Part shown: positions 1-19,065 of the stretch, in pieces
Position numbering within the stretch: the stretch's first letter is position 1
Layout: each line of letters starts with the position of its first letter
Origin: Struthio camelus
Lineage: Eukaryota > Chordata > Aves > Struthioniformes > Struthionidae
Assembly (NCBI RefSeq): GCF_040807025.1
Contig: NC_090964.1
Coordinates: 8,642,214-8,706,213, forward strand
DNA length: 64,000 bases
Direction of reading: 5' to 3'
Notes under the pieces: model-generated
The model's input: the letters and a program-made list of their open reading frames with translations, nothing else
The model's database searches: none
Told to the model about the DNA's origin: nothing
Program-made: the position numbers and the translations under genes

Positions 1-868
1 GCACGGACCCAGCCAGGATCCGTCCTCGGCTGCACGGACCCAGCCTGGATCCGTCCTCGGCTGCACAGACCCAGCCTAGATCCGTCCTCAGCTGCACGGA
101 CCCAGCCAGGATCCGGCCACGGCTGCACGGACCCAGCCAGGATCCGTCCTCGGCTGCACGGACCCAGCCAGGATCCGGCCACGGCTGCATGGACCCAGCC
201 TGGATCCGTCCTCGGCTGCACAGACCCAGCCAGGATCCGTCCTCGGCTGCACGGACCCAGCCAGGATCCGGCCACGGCTGCATGGACCCAGCCTAGATCC
301 GTCCTCGGCTGCACAGACCCAGCCAGGATCCGTCCTCGGCTGCACGGACCCAGCCTAGATCCGTCCTCAGCTGCACGGACCCAGCCAGGATCTGGCCACG
401 GCTGCACAGACCCAGCCTAGATCCGTCCTCAGCTGCACGGACCCAGCCAGGATCTGGCCACGGCTGCACAGACCCAGCCTAGATCCGTCCTCAGCTGCAC
501 GGACCCAGCCAGGATCCGGCCACGGCTGCATGGACCCAGCCTAGATCCGTCCTCAGCTGCACGGACCCAGCCAGGATCCGGCCACGGCTGCACGGACCCA
601 GCCTAGATCCGTCCTCGGCTGCACGGACCCAGCCAGGATCCGGCCACGGCTGCATGGACCCAGCCTGGATCCGTCCTCAGCTGCACGGACCCAGCCAGGA
701 TCCGGCCACGGCTGCATGGACCCAGCCTGGATCCGTCCTCAGCTGCACGGACCCAGCCAGGATCCGGCCACGGCTGCATGGACCCAGCCTGGATCCGTCC
801 TCGGCTGCACGGACCCAGCCTGGATCCGGCCACGGCTGCACGGACCCAGCCTGGATCCGGCTACGGCC
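1..868. repeat. 31-bp minisatellite, about 28 tandem copies
   Basis: The first 868 bases are head-to-tail copies of a 31-bp GC-rich unit beginning GCACGGACCCAGCC. Units start at 1, 32, 63, 94 and so on to 838, with no spacer. They differ at a few fixed positions: CAGG, CTGG or CTAG before ATCC, and TCCTCGGCT versus GCCACGGCT at the end. From about unit 12 to unit 26 the two end types alternate, giving a 62-bp higher-order period. The array is cut by the window edge, so its true length is unknown. Because 31 is not a multiple of 3, all frames are visited, and the long ORFs here are artefacts with a 31-residue period. Confidence 0.97.
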
Positions 869-2390
869 TCCATGGCCTGAGTGCTGCTTCTCCCCCCTGC
901 CCCGAAACGCCCCAAGGGTGGCAGAGCCCAGCCCTAGCCTGGCTCCAGCAGGGAATAAGGCGGTTGCTTTTCTTTGGCCCCAAAGGCTGGTGCGGGGCTC
1001 TGTATGGTTTTCCCCGGGTATAGCAATTGGGCTAGTAAGTGCTACTGCCTTGTTCTGTAACTGTTTTTTCTTTTTTTCCTCCAGAAAAGCCGCCCGCCTG
1101 GCGCCTCCAGCTGATGGGGGCATGGCAGGGCTGCCTGTACAGGTACTTCATAATCTCCTTCCTTTTCTTTTGGCAAGAGGGCTGGCAGGTCCCTCTGCCA
1201 GCGGCTGCTAGGGCGGTCCCGCTGCCTGGGCAGGGCGGTAGCGGCAGGGCAGTGTCCCCTCTCTCAGCCCTGAGTCACGCAGAGCTCCTTCCTCCTCCTC
1301 CTCCTCCTCGGTGATGTCACCCCTCATTCATCCTCAAGACCACACGATGCCTCAGCCCTGGCCAGACCTGAAGGGCAGGTTGGGCAGGAGAGGCAGCAAG
1401 GTGAAAAAAAACCCAACCCACTTCATAAAAGGCAAAGAAGGAGGGGTGTGAGAGCTGTCCTTCCGCGGCAGGTCACTTCATGCCACAGTAGATGCCGGCT
1501 GTGAAACATAACGTAACCTGCACGGGTGGTTCAGCAAAGGATGCTCCAAGGTCTCCTCTAAGGGAGAGATTTGTTTTTAGAGATTCTGAGCAAGAGCAGA
1601 GGTGCTCCGCTGAGATTAATGGTTTGAGACATCTTTAACTGCTTCTGGGGTGGGATAATTTCTTCAAGCTGTTGCTGAAAGATTTCTCCTGTTGGTCTCT
1701 GTCATCGCTGATAAGCATGTGACACCTAAGAGTAAAGTGCACAATAGAAAGTTGTAGCAATGGGCTTATTAAATATATATATATGTGTGTGTGTGTGTTG
1801 GCAAGAGCCACAACAATGGCTATTCTCAGCAACCCAGCTCCTCCAACAGTGGGGAAACAAGACTGCTGCTCCACTGTGACTGGGAAGTGGATGAGCATGT
1901 AGTGTCCTGCCCCTTCCCTGTGCAAGTCTGGAGTTTTTACCTAGACTGTATCTTAGGGGTCGAGCTCAAATTATTTAGGGTCACTGCTGCCTCCTTTTTG
2001 AGTCAAGAGATACAGACCCCACGTGTCAACACTGCCTGGGGACTAAGCTCATCACAACCCCCAAAGCAAGAGGTTGAAGCAGTGCTGGTGCAAGGAGTTT
2101 CTTCAGAGTCCCAGCAAGAAGCAGGATCAGGACTCAAAGGCCACTTATAAATGGACTCAAACGGGAAGTTGTGAGCTTTAACATACCTGAAATTTCTCAT
2201 CTTCCCACTCATTGCCAGCTGGAGCTCTGACTACAGCAAGAGAAACAGTATTTGTACCTCTCAAAACTAAGCACCATTGTTAATAAATTGCTCCTCTCAA
2301 ATACAAACAGGAGGAGGCCTTCTCGTGGGAGCTTACTAGACAACAAACACACAAACAACTGTTGGGAGTAAAAAAATATGTTTTTTTCCT
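869..2390. other. Intergenic region downstream of TMEM39B
   Basis: No gene is supported here. It holds a pyrimidine-rich stretch near 1060-1085, a CTC-rich run near 1288-1308, and an AT/GT microsatellite. In the human arrangement the next gene beyond TMEM39B is KPNA6, but no KPNA6 exon is visible. Confidence 0.6.
1771..1799. repeat. AT then GT dinucleotide microsatellite
   Basis: A run of AT dinucleotides passes directly into about eight GT dinucleotides. It is a simple repeat with no sign of function. Confidence 0.9.
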
Positions 2391-2396
2391 TTTAAT
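2391..2396 (-). terminator. TMEM39B: Candidate poly(A) signal of TMEM39B
   Basis: The minus strand reads ATTAAA about 105 nt after the TMEM39B stop codon. It is the nearest recognised hexamer variant. The true cleavage site cannot be fixed by eye and a longer 3' UTR is possible. Confidence 0.45.
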
Positions 2397-2501
2397 TACA
2401 TCAGTTATCAAAGAAAAAAAGCAGTGGTAACAAAAATACAAAGCTCTGAGGGTTTCTTGTTTTGTTTGTTTTGTAATAAGCTGAGCATCAGTGCAATTGT
2501 T

Positions 2502-9592
<7,091 letters not shown>

Positions 9593-9727
9593 CTGGAAAG
9601 AAAAGATTTATAATTATGGCTTATCTGCTTACCACACACCTGCTGACCAGCGAAGACTGGCCAGTCGCACTGTTAGCTTGCAGCAAAAAGCAGAATAATG
9701 CAGCTTTGCTCAACTCTTTCCACTGTG

Positions 9728-9752
9728 AGCTAAGCTAAGCTAAGCTAAGCTA
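9728..9752. repeat. AGCTA pentanucleotide repeat, 5 copies
   Basis: Five perfect tandem copies of AGCTA in the predicted first intron of TMEM39B. A simple short tandem repeat. Confidence 0.95.
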
Positions 9753-9924
9753 CAACTCCTCCTGTATTTGCCAAGGGCTATAGACATGGCCTCAGATAGT
9801 TACTGACGCTCCTAAGACATGCGGTGGCTTGTTAAGGTGCTATGAATTGTTTGAGAGTCTAAAGCCTAACGTACGCAGGCTTCGAACAAGCAGGAAGAAG
9901 CTCTTCGTGCTTCTCTCCCAACCC

Positions 9925-10070
9925 AAGGCAATTTACAAGGAATTTAATCTGCATCCCTGCGGTGTTATGCCTATTTCATAGGCAGAGCAATACACTTACA
10001 GAGATGTTAAACAATTTGCCCAAAGGAGTCAATAAACTGGGGATATTTTCTAGGTCCCCTTTTGCCCAAT
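9925..10070 (+). mobile_element. Probable MIR-type SINE relic
   Basis: The segment follows the MIR core pattern: CCTATTTCATAGGCAGAG, then ACAGAGATGTTAAACAATTTG with TTGCCCAAAGGAGTCA, as in the MIR stretch around AGAGAGGTTAA and TTGCCCAAGGTCA. Divergence is high, and boundaries and orientation are judged by eye against the remembered consensus. Confidence 0.5.
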
Positions 10071-10975
10071 TGTGTGCTGGAATCAAAAATTCACAGCTCT
10101 TTTAAAGAGCTGCAAAAAGCAAGCAAGTTGGCTCACACCTCCTTTGCTCCTTTACGGTGGGAAAAAACACTGTAGCATTTTTAGGGCATTTGTTGTTGTT
10201 GTGTGTATGGCGCAGAGCTCAATGGCACATTAGCCCAAAGTTAGATTTTCCAAGTCTTGCTTGCCACAGTGTAAACAACAACAATAATCCCAAAGTTTTA
10301 AAAACTTCTGTGTTCTTATGTATAAGAAATCTGGGTCCTGTTTACATTAGAAGCTATACAGCTTAGAGAAAGACTAGGATGATAGTATACCATTTACTAG
10401 AAGTGAATCAGGCCACATCAACTGCTTGAAATTCCTTCGTTTGTTAATTTCCAGTCTGCATCACTTGGCAATTAGCATCTAGAATAAAGAAACTTTGCTA
10501 AAGGTTTAAAACTGCCCTCAAACAACTTTTAAAGCTTTCACTAAGCTCCAGAGCCCCCCCAATAAACCGTCATGCTAGTCCTGGACAAGGAGGGGCAGGA
10601 TGCACCTGGGGCTAAAACCAAGAGAAAAGAAGATACCTCCAGAGATGGGTGCCATCGCACAAGCCAGTGGGGCACAAAGGTGCCTATAGCATAGGGGGAA
10701 GGAAGAAATGCAGGGGTTACAGAGCAAATGAAGGGCAGAAACCCAAGTATGTAGCACGGGACAGCAAAGTCCTTGGGAGCCAGGGACATGGAGCAACCGC
10801 AAGTGACACCGGGGAACAGGAGGGGCTGTGCACAGGGAACCCCATGAGACAGGACAGGGGGACTGTGTGAGAGGCACCAGGTGGACAGGACACTGCTGGG
10901 GAAGGCGAAGGCAGTGGGTTTGGGGCCCAGAGCACCACAGCATGAGAGCCTGAGCAGGAAAAGTCATGGGGCGAC

Positions 10976-11635
10976 ATGGGTGTGGGGAGGAGAGCCGGGG
11001 AGCAGAGGGGAGCTGCTGGGGAGCACACTTTGGGCCTACAGAGGCTGTAGGGGCTCTAGGAGCTCAGACAGGGGCTCTGAGGGAGCACTGGGAGCTCTGA
11101 GGGCATAGACCAGGGTCTACAGGGAAGTAAACAGGGGCCACAGAAGCTCTGGGGCAGGCAGAGGCTATAGGGGACAAATGGGAATTCTGGGGGCACAGGT
11201 GAGGACTATGAGAAAGGTATGGGGGCTCTAAGGGAGCAGCAACAGCTGTAAGAGCTCTAGGGGTATAGACTAGTGCTATAATGGAGCAACGGGGGCTATA
11301 GGGGCGATAAGGGCTCTGTAGCTGCAGGCCAAGGCTACCTATAGCGGAGCTGTGGGGCCTCTGGATACTGTAGGGGAGCAATGAGAGCCACAGGAGCGCT
11401 ACGGGGGCTGCAGGAACACAGACCAGTGCTAGAGGGGAGCAAAGGGGGCTCGGGGGACTCTGTAGGAACTGTAAGAATGCTATAGGGGGCTATCAGGAAC
11501 TGTGGAGATTATAGGGGTGCTATAGGGGCTGCAGGAACGCAGGCCGGAGCTCGAGGGGGGGGAACTTTATCGGGGCTGTAAGGGCAATAGGGGCTCTAGG
11601 AGCGCTATAGAGGCTATAGGAGAGCAGCGGAGGCT
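10976..11635. repeat. Degenerate G-rich tandem repeat
   Basis: About 650 bases are built from loosely repeated pieces such as TATAGGGGCT, GGGGCTCTAGGAGC and GAGGGAGCA. Spacing is irregular and often 20-35 bp. The strand is strongly G-rich. It lies just downstream, in gene direction, of the predicted TMEM39B first exon. It looks like an old minisatellite rather than coding sequence. Confidence 0.7.
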
Positions 11636-12060
11636 GTGGCGGGGCCGCAAGGGAGCTGTGGGGCGCGCACCGGGGGCTCGGGGGGGCCGCGGGGCTCCGG
11701 GCCAGGCCGCGGGCCGCCCCCTCACAACCGCCGCCGAGGGGGCGGGGCCGGCTGCGCGCAAGCCAGGCGGCCCGCCCCCTCGGCTCTGCCCCCCGCCCCG
11801 TTCCCGTCCGCCCTCCCCGGGCCCGGACCCCGGTGCCCCCCGCCGCCGCCGCCGCCGACCCCCCTCACCCATCTCCGGCCGCCGCTCAGCCTGCGCCGCG
11901 CACAATATGGCGGGCGGGGCCGGCGGCGCGATGGCGGCCGCGAGCGGACAATCCTCCTGGAGGGTGCGCGCGCGTCGCCGCCGCCGCCCGCCCCGCCCCT
12001 CCCAGCGTGACCACACCCCCTTGGGGGCGAGGCCCCGCCCCTCTCCCCGCCCACCCGCTG
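11636..12060. promoter_or_regulatory. TMEM39B: CpG-island promoter of TMEM39B
   Basis: Very GC- and CpG-rich segment about 2 kb upstream of the TMEM39B start-codon exon. It contains two YY1-like cores, AATATGGCGG at 11904-11913 and ATGGCGGC at 11931-11938, plus GC boxes (GGGGCGGGG type). It probably drives the minus-strand gene. A divergent non-coding transcript is possible, as is common at such islands. Confidence 0.7.
11869..11960 (-). other. TMEM39B: Predicted non-coding first exon of TMEM39B
   Basis: On the minus strand the CpG island reads GGCCGGAGATGG|GTGAGG, a good donor at 11868-11867. Splicing this to the acceptor at 9593 would give a 5' UTR joined to the start-codon exon. The transcription start is not visible; the upper limit is set near the YY1-like sites. 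Transcript data are needed to confirm it. Confidence 0.45.
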
Positions 12061-12333
12061 GAGCAGGCCTCGGAGCCCCCCATCACAGGCTGCTTGGGGC
12101 CGGCCTGCACCCCCAACTCCCGGGGAGGGGGGGAAGGGGAGAACGACACACTCGGTCCCCAAACCCACCCCAGGCCTGGGGACCCCCTTGAGGGCCCCCA
12201 CCCCACTCAGGGCTCACCCCAGGCCCCCACGGCCACCCCACAGCCCAGCCACAGGCCCCCCAGAGCCTTGGGGGGCTCCAGGAGTGACACCCCCATAGCA
12301 GCTCAGCCCCTAAATTCCCCCCCCCCCATCTTA
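12061..12333. other. C-rich flank of the CpG island
   Basis: Low-complexity C-rich sequence with many CCCCA and CCCAGGC pieces. It gives long proline-rich ORFs with no recognisable family. No gene is supported. Confidence 0.6.
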
Positions 12334-12995
12334 GCTACTCACTCCCATCTTTACGTCCCCCCGCAGGTGCAGGCGCCTCTTTGTTACGGCCGGTTCCCTG
12401 CACCTCCTGATTTACGATGCCAACAGCTGGTCGCCGGCAAGCCCCGTGCCGGGTGCAGGAAAAATCCTGCCCCTTGGACAAATGCACAAAGAGGCCCAGC
12501 CTGCCCTCTTGCCCTGTGGGGGGGAAGTTGTTCCACATCCCTGCGGACACCTCATTTTAAAGCTGAGCCAACCATCTCGTCCCACGCGGTTGTCGATGGC
12601 ATATCAGCACCCGAAGCACGGGAAAGGAGCCTGGGCGAGTTCAGCCCTTTGAGGTTTGCCCTTGCTGCTTTGGGAAATAAGCCATATGCTGCCGCCCTCT
12701 GACCAAGCAGAGAGGGCTTGACAACTTTAATCTGCTTCCACCTGACCAGCCAAAACCCGACCGTCAATGCAGAAGTCTCTGCTAGAGCTCTGTCAAGCTG
12801 CTACTCAAGGAAGGGTCTTGGAGGGTCCGTGGCTCCAACCTGTGCAGCCATGGAGATGAGCGCTTCCCCCCTAAACCTGAGCAAGCCCTGGGCACCACGC
12901 TCCACCAGCTTACACCTACATGCCCTCCACCAAGAGATCCCGCAGATGTGATCTGAATGCTTCACTGTCTCTACTGCCTTTTACAAAGCAGAGGT

Positions 12996-13029
<34 letters not shown>

Positions 13030-16000
13030 GGATGCATGAAACTCCCCAAGAAAACTTAAATATTTTAGGCATTTATGCAAAATTTGTAAGCTTAAAAGCA
13101 GGACAGACTACCTGGCACGGCCTTTACTTTGAATCTCTGCAAAAATGACAAAGTTCGAGACCCACCATAATTTTGAGAGCTCTCTTACCTAATCCACCTC
13201 ACATGATCCTTAACCACTTAGATTTTTTTTTTCCAGACCTCCTTTTTTCTTTTATATTCTGTTTGACATTGAGTTGAGAAGCTTGTATCAGACATTTATA
13301 TACTACCAGCATTTTGATGCATCCTTTGAACGTTTTCAAAGACACTGCAAGTCAGTTCTGGTTTAACAGTGAACATTCTCCTCTTTTCACACCCTCCCTT
13401 CCATCACCCTTTGGACAGAGATCCCAAGAATTACAGCTTCAGATAAACAGCGACTCTGCAGCAGGAAGAGAAACAGAAAATCTCAACAAAGAAATTCAAT
13501 GTTAGGCCTTTATTATTATAAGGAATGACTAACCATTTAAAACATCTGTTGAACACTTATTGCTAAATACCAGCCATGCAATAGCTTGCCAGTTTCCTAT
13601 ACAAGTTATTTTAATACTGTGATTCACCTTGATCAATTTTCACCATCTTTACCAAGGACTTGCAGTATTTTCCATTGAATTCCTCAACTTGTGGGTGTTT
13701 GACACTTTAGTACAGATGGAAGATTATGTAATCTCGAGAACCACCCCTGCCTAGGCTAGAGGCAAAGCCATTTCTAAAATTGATGAACTTTCACAAGACC
13801 AATCTTTCATTTCTTATTGGTTTTGAAACCTTCCTTGTGTAGAACCATCAAAACCAACAGTATCCAGATGCCTGTAGTTTTAACTCAATTTTCCAACTGC
13901 AACTATAAAGATAACAAGTGGAACCTACTGATGTCCCATTAAAAAATGAGGTTTGTCCTGTAACACACACAAGCCTTTGATTGTATTTGGCTCTACAGCC
14001 AGCAGTAAAAGTAACAGCTTTACCGGGAAACATACTTTCTATTTCAGTACTCAAGCACACTCTTTGCTCTCCAGCTTTTGAAGCAGATGAGGGAGACTCA
14101 TGAGTGTACTGGAGAACATGGGAAAGCTGGCTATTTCCTATTTCCCATCCACAATAAAGTGAAAGGCATCTTAACTGTGTTACTTTCTCATATCTGAGAT
14201 CAACTAATTTGAGACTCATCCCACTTTGCAAAGAGGAGCAAAAAGAGAATGGAAACAAACATTTCAGTTGAAACATATGGTAGTAAGGGAAGGCTCAGCT
14301 GAGCAGCAACAGTAAATGTTTCTGCTCACAGGAACTGAGCTTCCTGAGCAGAAAAGAGGAACAACATCTACGTTTGGGATGGAAGTTCCCATGGGGGATG
14401 ACTGGCCTGCAGAAATTCCTCCCCCTCAAAGCTTACAAGCAGGCCATGTGTCCAGCATCTCACCCAAGATGTTATACGTTTATCAGTTAAAGAATATCCC
14501 TAAGCCATGTCTTACTCCTAAAAAGCACTCCTAGGTACTTGTTCCTCCCAGCCTAGAGAACAGTTGCGTTAGCAGCACCTCCTGTTCTTCCCTGCATCTC
14601 CCAGCAGACAGGTCACAGCTGGTCCCTTCTCCTCTGAGGCCGTTTGGGGGCTCTACCACAGGCTGCAGGAACTGCCCTCTGTCTGAGGGTTCTTTAGGAG
14701 AGCAGCAGCATGGGGTGAGGAAAGGAAGACATGCACGTTTAAATTGTTTTTCTTGGCTCTGCTCATGACAGATGCTCTCATACAAATTTAAAAACTCAGT
14801 CTGTACAAAAAGAATCATCCGCTTTTACAGCCAAATAGGGAATCCAGCTGTGCTCTTAAGCTGGACCCAACTTACCAAATAAGGAAGTTTACAGAGGGCC
14901 AGATCAAGGTAAAAACACTGCTTTCAGTAGGGCTAAGGAATTAAGTTAGAAATAAAAAGATCATAGGTAAGTTATAAAATAAAGCTTTTAACTATTTGCT
15001 TTATTCGATAATCTGAACAGCAACTTGAAACCAAGGGTAAGGAATGGGCACAGTACGACAATCTCCTTCCAGGAAAAGCTACAGGGGACCTCTTTGCAAG
15101 ACCAGCTGGAGCGTTTTCCCTGCAAGCTCAGTTTCATGCTTCTGTTGCTGTCCAAGATGCTGGCCGGGAACCACTACATGTGGTGAGACCTCACAAAGAA
15201 AGCGTGAAGTCCAAGTTTGTACCAGCTCCAGGCTAGGCCAGCCTGAGCGTTTATACCAAAGGGCTGGACTAAGTTCTGAAGAAGCAGCGACCATCCAGAA
15301 ACAAGGGTTAGAGAAGATGACTGCTGAGGCAGGGAAAGCACTGCAGCAGGAGAGAGACGTAGAACGTTTCTAGAGACAAGTTTCTCTTAAAAAGAGTATC
15401 GCTGGGAAACACTTCCGCAGACAAGGAGGAAACATGACTGCCATTATCAGGCTGTACAATACCAAGAATAACAGGGCCTCTATCTTGTTTGCAACCTTTA
15501 CCAAAATCCTAAAAATAATGATAAGATGAGGATTTGTTCCCTGGGGAATCTGGAGATTAAAAATCACTGTGGCGTTTGTTTGCTAACAGCCAGCAGAACA
15601 TGACATCCAGTGGCTAGGTGTCAGTATGAAAGGGGAAGCTATTTAGGTGACTCAGACTTCTGTCCTTGAAGGAATCCCTATCCCTCACAAATTTTAGTGA
15701 GTCCTGTATCACCCCCGGAACGTCTGGCGAATTAGAGCATCTTTGAGAGACCCATCCGATGTTGATGGCTATTTCAGGATCTCAAATTTGCTTTAGCATA
15801 CCGTAGCTTGAAATCTGAGTGTAGTAATGCTATGAGAGGGAGGAAAATGTTTGATGCAGGACATGTTTTCAAAATATTTTTAGCATACACAGTTATTTTC
15901 AATATATTAAGATTTACATTCCTCCGTAACATTAAAATCTTTCACATAACAAGAAACAAATGCAATGCACAAGAAGGCTGTATTACTCCAAAGGTAGTGT

Positions 16001-17380
16001 CACAAGATCCACTTCTACTGGTAAAAAAACTGCATCATAATAGATGATCTCTATCAAATCTTTTCCACTTGATATAAAAGTTGTGCCTATTAAGAAAGAA
16101 ATGGGAGAGATTGGTACCACACCATAAACTGATGTTCTAATTACACCGCAAATGAAGATGCATTGGATAAACAAATCACAGAAATCCAGACACGCTATAA
16201 TTTTCCCTAACATAAAACTACTGATCCAATTTTCAAGTTAAAGTCAAAGAATTGAGGGTAATCTCACTCTGTTGCAACATTTCCACATATTACCATTTTC
16301 TTGTGCCTAATACTCTTAAGACAAGAGGCGCTTGTTTAGTTTAGTAGCTTTACAATTCCATATAAAATAAGACCTTCTAGGTCCTATGCCCAAGGCTTTT
16401 CATGCTCGTATTTTGAAGCCATTATACTTCTTCAGCAATGTAAGGGCTTATTTTTTTATTCTTTTTATTTATGGAGCTCAGGCTTTCGGTGGTTTCAAGA
16501 TTTGAGAGAACCTGATTAACCGTCCCCAAAGGAAACGCTTACGGCTGCTGCCTTTGGGCCCGGAGGGGAGACGTGTCCTTGCTGTGTAAGCAAGTCATTC
16601 CATTGATGCCTTCAACTGTCACTCCGTGCAAGGCATGCAGATGATCTCCCAAACCAAGGTACCACTTGGTTTGCAAGCATATGCAGGCATTTATTAAGAT
16701 ATTTACTGGAGAACAAGCAAGCCACAGTGGTCACAACAACCGCCAGAGGGAGCCCTGCCACCACAGGTGCTGGCCACCACGGGCACCCAAAAGTGCTGTA
16801 TTTCATCACCCCTCCTGAGGGTTCAGGGTGTTCGCTTGCTGACACCAGGTGTCCAGCCTCACAGGGCTGCGAGCTAAACATGTCCCAGCCAGACCTGAAG
16901 GATCACTGACTGAGCAGTCTCTGACAACGGTATCAAACAAAAAGCCATAAACAAATAGCCAACAGCTAGATTGCATTTCAGAACCCACCAATGTTCAAGC
17001 TGCAATGGTGGTGTGGAAGCAGTATACTAGCAAGGTCTAGTTGGACAGCATTTGGTCTTAAATCTGCAGTGTGGGATTTTAATGCTTTATAGACTAGCTA
17101 AGGAGTTCCTACTGATCTGTTCCTTGGGCTGCTCTGTTCCTAGAGCATGGGACAACTTCAATGCTACCTTACTGCAGAGGGCACTCACGAAAGCCAGCAT
17201 CTCAGCCAGGAACCAATTCCAAAAGATCTCCTTAACTACACTTCCCTCTCTCCTTGAATCCACTTAAACCTCCTTCTCCATGGGACCTCAATGGAAGAGC
17301 TCTAAGCAGGTGCATACTCAAGCCTCCTCCTCACCGTGACCTCTGCAAGACTGTCAGTAATGTAACTGGCCTTTTGCGAG
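12334..17380. other. Intergenic region between KHDRBS1 and TMEM39B
   Basis: About 5 kb without a gene I can support. ORFs up to 142 codons occur (for example minus strand 13848-14276) but show no family motif and no matching splice structure. It includes a CT microsatellite at 12998-13027. It separates the 3' end of KHDRBS1 from the TMEM39B promoter. Confidence 0.6.
12998..13027. repeat. TC dinucleotide microsatellite, 15 copies
   Basis: Fifteen TC dinucleotides followed directly by CAG. On the plus strand this resembles a splice acceptor, but no exon is recognisable downstream. Confidence 0.95.
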
Positions 17381-19059
17381 AGTAATTTATTTGTGGGTAT
17401 ATAAATGGCTTCTACTTAGCAGCTCAGATGGCACCACCCCCACTTCCCACACAGAACATGTTAGCAGCTTGCAGTGAGATGCAAAAATAAACAGACAGGC
17501 TTACCCACTTCGTGTTGCCCCTGCTCATCTTCACCCAAGTGATTCATAGTGATGTACTCTTGACTCCTGCAAATTGAAGACATTTGTGAGTTTCCTTAGC
17601 GTAGGCACAAATCAAAAAAGAAAAGATTCCTGCATGCAATTACACAGGAAGGAAAACATGCAACTAAGCTGAGCTTTGAACAGGTCACAGTAAATATCAA
17701 TATTGGGGTCTAAAAAGGGCCATCATTTTACATTTTAAAATAACTGAGCAGAATTTTTTTTGGCAGTAGCAGGACTATCTATATTCGTTGTCATTTTACA
17801 TCTTTTGATATTTAAGCTTGCCGATTCCTTTTTGCCCACATTACATTACAGTGCATTTTCAAAGGGCACATTATTAAAGTTATTGCTAATTTATGCAGAA
17901 GCATGTGTTTTTTAAATGTTTATTTTAAACATTTTTTGCAAATTTTTACATTAAAATTAACATTTGAAGAATTGTTTCAATAAAGTTTATGCAAGTTGCC
18001 GTCACAGTTTATGTAAAAGAGAAATGTGCTATTAAAATCAGACATTTATGTTACCTTTTGTTTTTTGCGATGCATGTTAGCTTTACACATCCTGATTCTC
18101 CTGCGATAATTTTCCTTTAAAAGGGGGGTATAGGGTGATCTTTTCATCAAGCAAGACATTATGCCCTGAAAGCTGACTCCAAACCATCGTTGAAAATTCA
18201 GTTATTTACACTTTAATAACAATCTACAAATACAACTTTTTGTTTTAAAGTATTCCCCTCAATCATGCACTGCCACAAGCAGTTTGGTTCCTAATGTTCT
18301 ATTTTTCACCCCCGAGCAGTTTTATTCTCTCCCCCTAGAATGCCAGATTTATTTTGCAGATGGGAAATACAAACCATTTTTCATGTTTCTCTAAGAAGCA
18401 GTTTCCTTTGAACTATTATATATACATAAATGTGTATATATATCTATGTACATACACACCCTCTCAGAAGGATAAGAGGAGCAACTGCAGCACTCAAGTA
18501 GGGACACATTTGTAACTGGCTTTCCAAGTAAAGGCTACCTTAAGTAGGAAGAGCATCATCTTAGCCAAGGGGGCTAGGGGCGACTACATAAAACAGAATG
18601 CAAGCTCCCTCTTCCTCCTGGTGGCAGCTAAGCCTTTTTCAGCATTCATTTTGTCATTCTACTTTTAAACCAGCCATTTCAGACTCAATTTGGAGTCTGC
18701 AGTCTGGAATACTCTGTGAGGCCACCTGAAATCTGAATCATTAATTCAGTTAAGAACCATAAACACCAGATAGAAGTTAGATTTCTGCGTTAGCCCAGGA
18801 TCAAACTGCACTCAACAACTTCCAGGGGGTGAAAAACAATTTTTTTTTTTTTTTAAAATTACGCTCATTCAGTGAGCTTGATAATCTTTTTGCAATTCTT
18901 ACAAAAAAACCCCCACCGTTTTTAGAATGTCTTCATATTTTAAAAAGACAATTAGCTTTAGCATTAATTTAAATTATTTGAAAAAAAGAATAGCTATTTT
19001 ATTGCTCAACAAAAAAATGACAATTCATCACATTTACTTTGATTAAAAAAGGACTAAAC
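17381..19059 (-). other. KHDRBS1: AT-rich tract, possible extended KHDRBS1 3' UTR
   Basis: AT-rich sequence beyond the first strong KHDRBS1 poly(A) signal. On the minus strand it carries further AATAAA hexamers (17919-17924, 18321-18326, 18348-18353) and two Pumilio-type TGTANATA sites (18203-18210, 18445-18452). No ORF is supported. A longer alternative 3' UTR is inferred from composition only. Confidence 0.35.
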
Positions 19060-19065
19060 TTTATT
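19060..19065 (-). terminator. KHDRBS1: Poly(A) signal of KHDRBS1
   Basis: A canonical AATAAA on the minus strand about 1.16 kb after the stop. A nearer AATAAA at 19445-19450 could give a shorter 3' UTR. Confidence 0.55.

Larger units (their letters stand above)
9593..10975. other. TMEM39B intron 1 (predicted), 3' part
   Basis: No exon is supported. It contains a pentanucleotide repeat at 9728-9752, a probable MIR relic near 9925-10070, and GC-richer sequence from about 10.55 kb. Confidence 0.5.

Noticed and set aside
1-868. CRISPR-like regular repeats
   Set aside because: The 31-bp units are directly adjacent with no unique spacers, and the surrounding genome is vertebrate with spliced genes. 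It is a minisatellite.
88-1211. Several 70-185-codon ORFs in and beside the minisatellite
   Set aside because: The peptides repeat with a 31-residue period because the 31-bp unit cycles through all frames. No promoter, splice or family evidence.
11833-12702. 289-codon proline-rich plus-strand ORF
   Set aside because: It runs through the TMEM39B CpG island and a C-rich flank, has no family motif, and overlaps equally long ORFs on the other strand.
13848-14276. 142-codon minus-strand ORF in the KHDRBS1-TMEM39B intergenic region
   Set aside because: No recognised domain, no flanking splice sites forming a gene, and within what chance allows over 64 kb in six frames.
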